Positions 60,986 through 64,000 of a stretch of DNA of 64,000 nt are shown piece after piece. This stretch comes from Fratercula arctica. Lineage: Eukaryota; Chordata; Aves; Charadriiformes; Alcidae. The notes beneath the pieces are model-generated. The model did not search any database. It was given only the letters and a program-made list of their open reading frames with translations, and had not been told where the DNA came from. The first letter of the stretch is position 1, and each line of letters opens with the position of its first letter. The translations under genes and the position numbers were made by a program. Where the stretch lies: NCBI GenBank assembly GCA_947846985.1, contig CANTUZ010000008.1, positions 6,222,306 through 6,286,305 on the forward strand, in the 5' to 3' direction.

Positions 60986-62077
60986 TCAGGATGGTGACTC
61001 AACCACCTCCCTGGGCAGGCTGTTCCCGTGCCTGACCGCTCTTTCAGTAAAGTAATTCTTCCTAATATCTAATCTAAACCTCCCCTGCCGCAGCTTCAGA
61101 CCATTTCCTCTGGTCCTGTCATTATTCACCTGGGAGAAGAGGCCACCACCCACCTCTCTACACCCTCCTTTCAGGTAGCTGTAGAGGGCAATGAGGTCTC
61201 CCCTCAGCCTCCTCTTCTCCAAACTAAACATGCCCAGTTCCCTCAGCCTCTCCTCACATGGCTTGGTCTCCAGACCCCTCACCAGCTTGGTAGCTCTCCT
61301 CTGGACACGCTCCAGCACTTCAGTGTCCCTCTTGTACAGAGGGGCCCAGAACTGAACGCAGCACTCGAGGTGAGGCCTCACCAGTGCGGAGTACAGAGGC
61401 ACCATCACTTCCCTGCTCCTGCTGGCCACGCTATTCCTGATACAAGCCAGAATGCTGTTGGCCTTCTTGGCCGCCTGGGCACACTGCTGGCTCATGTTAA
61501 GCTGGCCGTCCACCAGCACCCCCAGGTCCTTTTCTGCCGGGCAGCTTTCCAGCCCCACTTCCCCAAGCCTGTAGCGTTGCTTGGGGTTGTTGTGACCGAA
61601 GTGCAGGACCCGGCACTTGGCCTTATTAAACCTCATACAATTGGCCTTGGGCCATCGATCCAGCCTGTCCAGGTCCCTCTGTAGAGCCTTCCTACCCTCA
61701 AGCAGATCAACACTCCCACCCAGTTTGGTGTCATCTGCGAACTTACTGAAGGTGCACTCAATCCCCTCATCCAGATCATTGATAAAGATATTAAACAAAA
61801 CTGGTCCCAAAACTGAGCCCTGAGGGACACCGCTGGTGACTGGCCACCAAGAGGATTTCACCCCATTGATCACAACTCTCTGGGCACGGCCATCCATCCA
61901 GATTTTTACCCAGTGAAGAGTACACTTGTCTATGCCATGATTTGCCAGCTTCTCCAGGAGAATGCTGTGGGGGATGGTGTCAAAGGCCTTACCAAAGTCC
62001 ACATAGACAACGTCCACAGCCTTCCCCGCATCCCGAAGGCGGGTCACACGGTCATAGACAGAGATCATAGAAAGCAA
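60986..62077 (-). pseudogene. CR1 ORF2 reverse transcriptase, C-terminal half (363 codons open)
   Basis: The open frame encodes the RT palm, thumb and C-terminal region of CR1 ORF2. Motif A is at residues 25-33 (YVDFGKAFD, catalytic Asp 27), motif B at 82-91 ([10 protein letters not shown]) and motif C at 113-116 (FADD). It then runs to the C-terminal segments '[20 protein letters not shown]', '[20 protein letters not shown]' and '[20 protein letters not shown]', ending '...[10 protein letters not shown]'. An intact CR1 ORF2 is roughly 900-1000 residues with an N-terminal AP-endonuclease; that and the RT fingers are missing by 5' truncation. The first codon of the frame is TTG and arises from the 13-bp duplication, so it is no genuine start. 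The C-terminus stops a little early, where a TGA interrupts 'SPSLEVF'-type sequence. Confidence 0.92.
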
Positions 62078-62078
62078 T
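62053..62078. repeat. 13-bp tandem duplication inside CR1
   Basis: CATAGACAGAGAT followed directly by CATAGAAAGCAAT. The sister CR1 has a single unit here (CATAGAAAGAGAT at about 51300-51312). The extra 13 bases shift the ORF2 frame. Confidence 0.75.
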
Positions 62079-62096
62079 CAGGTTGGTTAAGCAGGA

Positions 62097-64000
62097 TTTA
62101 AATTAAATCTTGATTTACTAGAAGTGGTAGAACTAGTAACAAAAGAAGCATTCTTGTAGGTGAGTCTGAAAAATCCCAATAACTTAGTTTATACAGACAC
62201 CCACGTTTGGTTTATTATTTGCAATCTAACAGTCTTCACGCTCAATCTAAAACCTTTAATTTTCTCTCTAATGTATATCTCCATGAAAATGAACAGCTTG
62301 GAAGTCTTAGAAGCTACAGACATGATGGAGGACAATTAATCTTCAGTGCCTTTTTAAAAGCTCAATGTATCAGCCTTTTAAAAATTTTTAAGGTTTCACT
62401 TGAAAAGGAAATTATGTCAATGGGCATTAATCATTTTGGAGGCTTCATATTGCCTCACAGATATTTAGAGTGTTAACAAGATCGGCGATGTTGTTAGGAA
62501 CTAGTCTGTGTATCAAAAAGCTCATCTGCCGTGATAATAGCGGAAAACAGAAACCATTTTCATGAAAGGACATTGCAGCATTCCAGGTTGTCTTCTATAG
62601 GAAATCTTGTGGGTGTCATGACATTCAAATATGTCTAGCAAGATGTGTTATTTCACAAAGCATGGTGTCGATTGGAAAAAGAGAGAAAGGTGAGATGTGC
62701 ATGTGTTTCTTTACATTGTAGATTATACAACAGCAGGTTTTTTTTTTGCTTCCATCCACAGTTTTGTCGTGTTTGTTCTTTGCTTAACCAAATTGGGCGG
62801 TGATAGAGATTTTAAAGTTCCTTGTGTTTTTATGATTTTGGTGTTTTTGGAAAATTCTGGGGATAAAATAAACCAATTTCTGACTTATATGCTTTATTTT
62901 TTTCTAACGTAGGCGATTTTATTCCCAACTGTTTATAATGATAAATTATGTAAACCTTAAAAAAAAAAGAGAGAGATGCAATCAGAGAGAGAGAGTGACA
63001 AACTAAAACACTCTAAAGAATAATGATTTATGTAAATGATTTAAAGCTACCCAGACTTTTTGCTGTAGGGTTATATGCTGTATGTGTGATGTCGAAATGA
63101 ATGGTTGTGATCACGGTTGGTAAGTGGTTGAATATGATCTTATTTACATTATCAGAGATCTCTCGTATAATGCCATTGTTGTTGAGGGTGATACAAACCC
63201 TTTCAGGGTCTGCAGTCCCAGCAAATGGAGCCCAGCTACAAATAACTGATTTTCACCTACATAATTTCCTATTTTATCTTGTTGCCAGAACTCTGCTGCC
63301 AAAGCACTTTGGTACCTAAGCCCTCTGCGAGACATCCTTGTCTATAAAATACAGTTTAACAGGTAACAAAGCACATCGTTTCATCGAGCTCATGTTACCT
63401 AATTGGGCCCTTAATATAACTGTTCACAGTCAAAACTCAACCATGCTTTTAGAAAGTGGTTGTATTACAGACTTTAAGAAATCAAAAGGAGTGCTTTTTG
63501 TGTATGTTTTCAGTATGTCATCACTCACTTCAAATATTTCTTAAAGTTTTCTAGAAATAACTTGCTCAAAACAAAAGAAAAAGAACAAGCACGGAAAAAG
63601 TTATGAAAAAGGGAATAGCGTGCACGTGTGAGAAGAAAGCAAGGAAGGAGAGAAAAAGAAATGGAGAAATAGAGAAATAAAAGAAAGAAAAAGAACGACA
63701 AACAAAGAAAGAAACTTACATATGGTATTTGATAGCTGCAATTGCTGTGCTCTGTATAAAGGCTTCATTTTTTGATTAGAGACTTTAAGATAGTTACTAC
63801 TGAAAACAGTATTTAAAATTCATTCTTTTCCTCCTTTTTCTTGGAATTCTTCATTATGTAAAACGTACTCCAGTGCTCTTGAAATGTTTTGTTCTCTTCA
63901 TTAAATTGCTCCATTTTTATTTTAATGCCCTTGTAGTCTGGATATTCTCTATAAATGCCTGCCTATCTGCTAAGAACAAATATTCTTTCAGAGCCTGTTT
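62097..64000. other. Unassigned AT-rich DNA
   Basis: No gene recognised. It contains A-rich/(GA)n simple sequence at 62960-62998 and a purine-rich strand at 63567-63714. Confidence 0.55.
63567..63714 (+). repeat. Purine-rich (GAAA)-like low-complexity strand
   Basis: About 150 bases rich in AAAGAAAG, GGAGAG and GAAATAG units on the plus strand with few pyrimidines; a degenerate GAAA-type simple repeat. Confidence 0.7.

Larger units (their letters stand above)
60844..62096 (-). mobile_element. CR1 LINE, young 5'-truncated copy, minus strand
   Basis: A 1.25-kb CR1: 3' end GATAGAATCACAGAATCTTC, 'GGTTGGAAAGGACCTTTGAG', 'ATCATCGAGTCCAACC'. It then runs through a full 3' UTR and ORF2 C-terminal half up to 'CAGGTTGGTTAAGCAGGA', where similarity with the 50.7-kb copy stops. 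It is the same subfamily, orientation and near-identical sequence as that copy but without the 602-bp deletion. A 13-bp tandem duplication (62053-62065 and 62066-62078) lies close to the 5' edge. The low divergence between the two and the long open frame argue for insertion within the recent activity of this CR1 group. Confidence 0.96.

Noticed and set aside
61370..62101. Plus-strand open frames of 62-104 codons
   Set aside because: Antisense shadows of the CR1 ORF2 encoded on the minus strand.
1..64000. CRISPR arrays, operons, tRNA or rRNA genes
   Set aside because: No regularly spaced repeats, no dense co-directional genes, and no tRNA A/B-box or rRNA blocks noticed on either strand.

Overview
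The window reads as vertebrate, specifically avian, nuclear DNA. The evidence is a set of CR1 LINE (non-LTR retrotransposon) copies with the bird-type 3' end (a 'TTGGAAGGGACC...ATCATCTAGTCCAACC' block followed by short ATTCTATG-like repeats), an LTR of a kind I know from bird genomes, and AT-rich single-copy DNA with homopolymers and no operon-like gene packing. The species cannot be named from sequence alone. I see no tRNA, rRNA, CRISPR or bacterial/phage genes, and no exon of a host gene I can recognise. The long stretches between repeats look like intergenic or deep intronic DNA.

Layout. 1-8.3 kb: AT-rich single-copy DNA with a T/G-rich tract, an A24 tract and a perfect 12-bp-arm palindrome. 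8.3-17.1 kb: repeat-rich. It holds a CR1 tail (8296), a CpG-rich patch (9.9 kb), an ancient reptile-type CR1 fragment (10.3 kb), three plus-strand CR1 3' fragments (12.6, 14.4 and 16.6 kb), a second ancient CR1 fragment carrying a TTTTG microsatellite (15.4 kb), and a compact CpG-rich patch directly after the third CR1 (17.16-17.41 kb). 17.4-31.4 kb: mostly unassigned, with a probable MIR/CORE-type SINE relic (21.5 kb), an almost pure AT tract (24.9 kb) and a 280-bp purine-rich strand (29.2 kb). 31.4-41.3 kb: a CR1 3' fragment, A-rich tracts, an ancient CR1 relic, a compound pentanucleotide microsatellite and a short CR1 tail. 41.27-41.85 kb: a solo LTR of an endogenous retrovirus, minus strand. 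42-64 kb: single-copy AT-rich DNA containing two young, very similar, same-orientation CR1 copies (50.7-51.75 and 60.84-62.10 kb) that still encode recognisable reverse transcriptase.

The only protein-coding content I can defend is CR1 ORF2 (reverse transcriptase) remnants. The 60.8-62.1 kb copy retains a 363-codon open frame with RT motifs A, B and C. The 50.7-51.75 kb copy carries the upstream RT palm/finger region but is broken by a 602-bp internal deletion, a 10-bp frameshift and a 15-bp in-frame deletion. No host pathway or gene cooperation can be described. I found no convincing undescribed biological system. The most informative signals are the mutational history of the two young CR1 copies, the LTR, two CpG-rich islands-in-miniature, and a few exon-like segments that RNA data could test.
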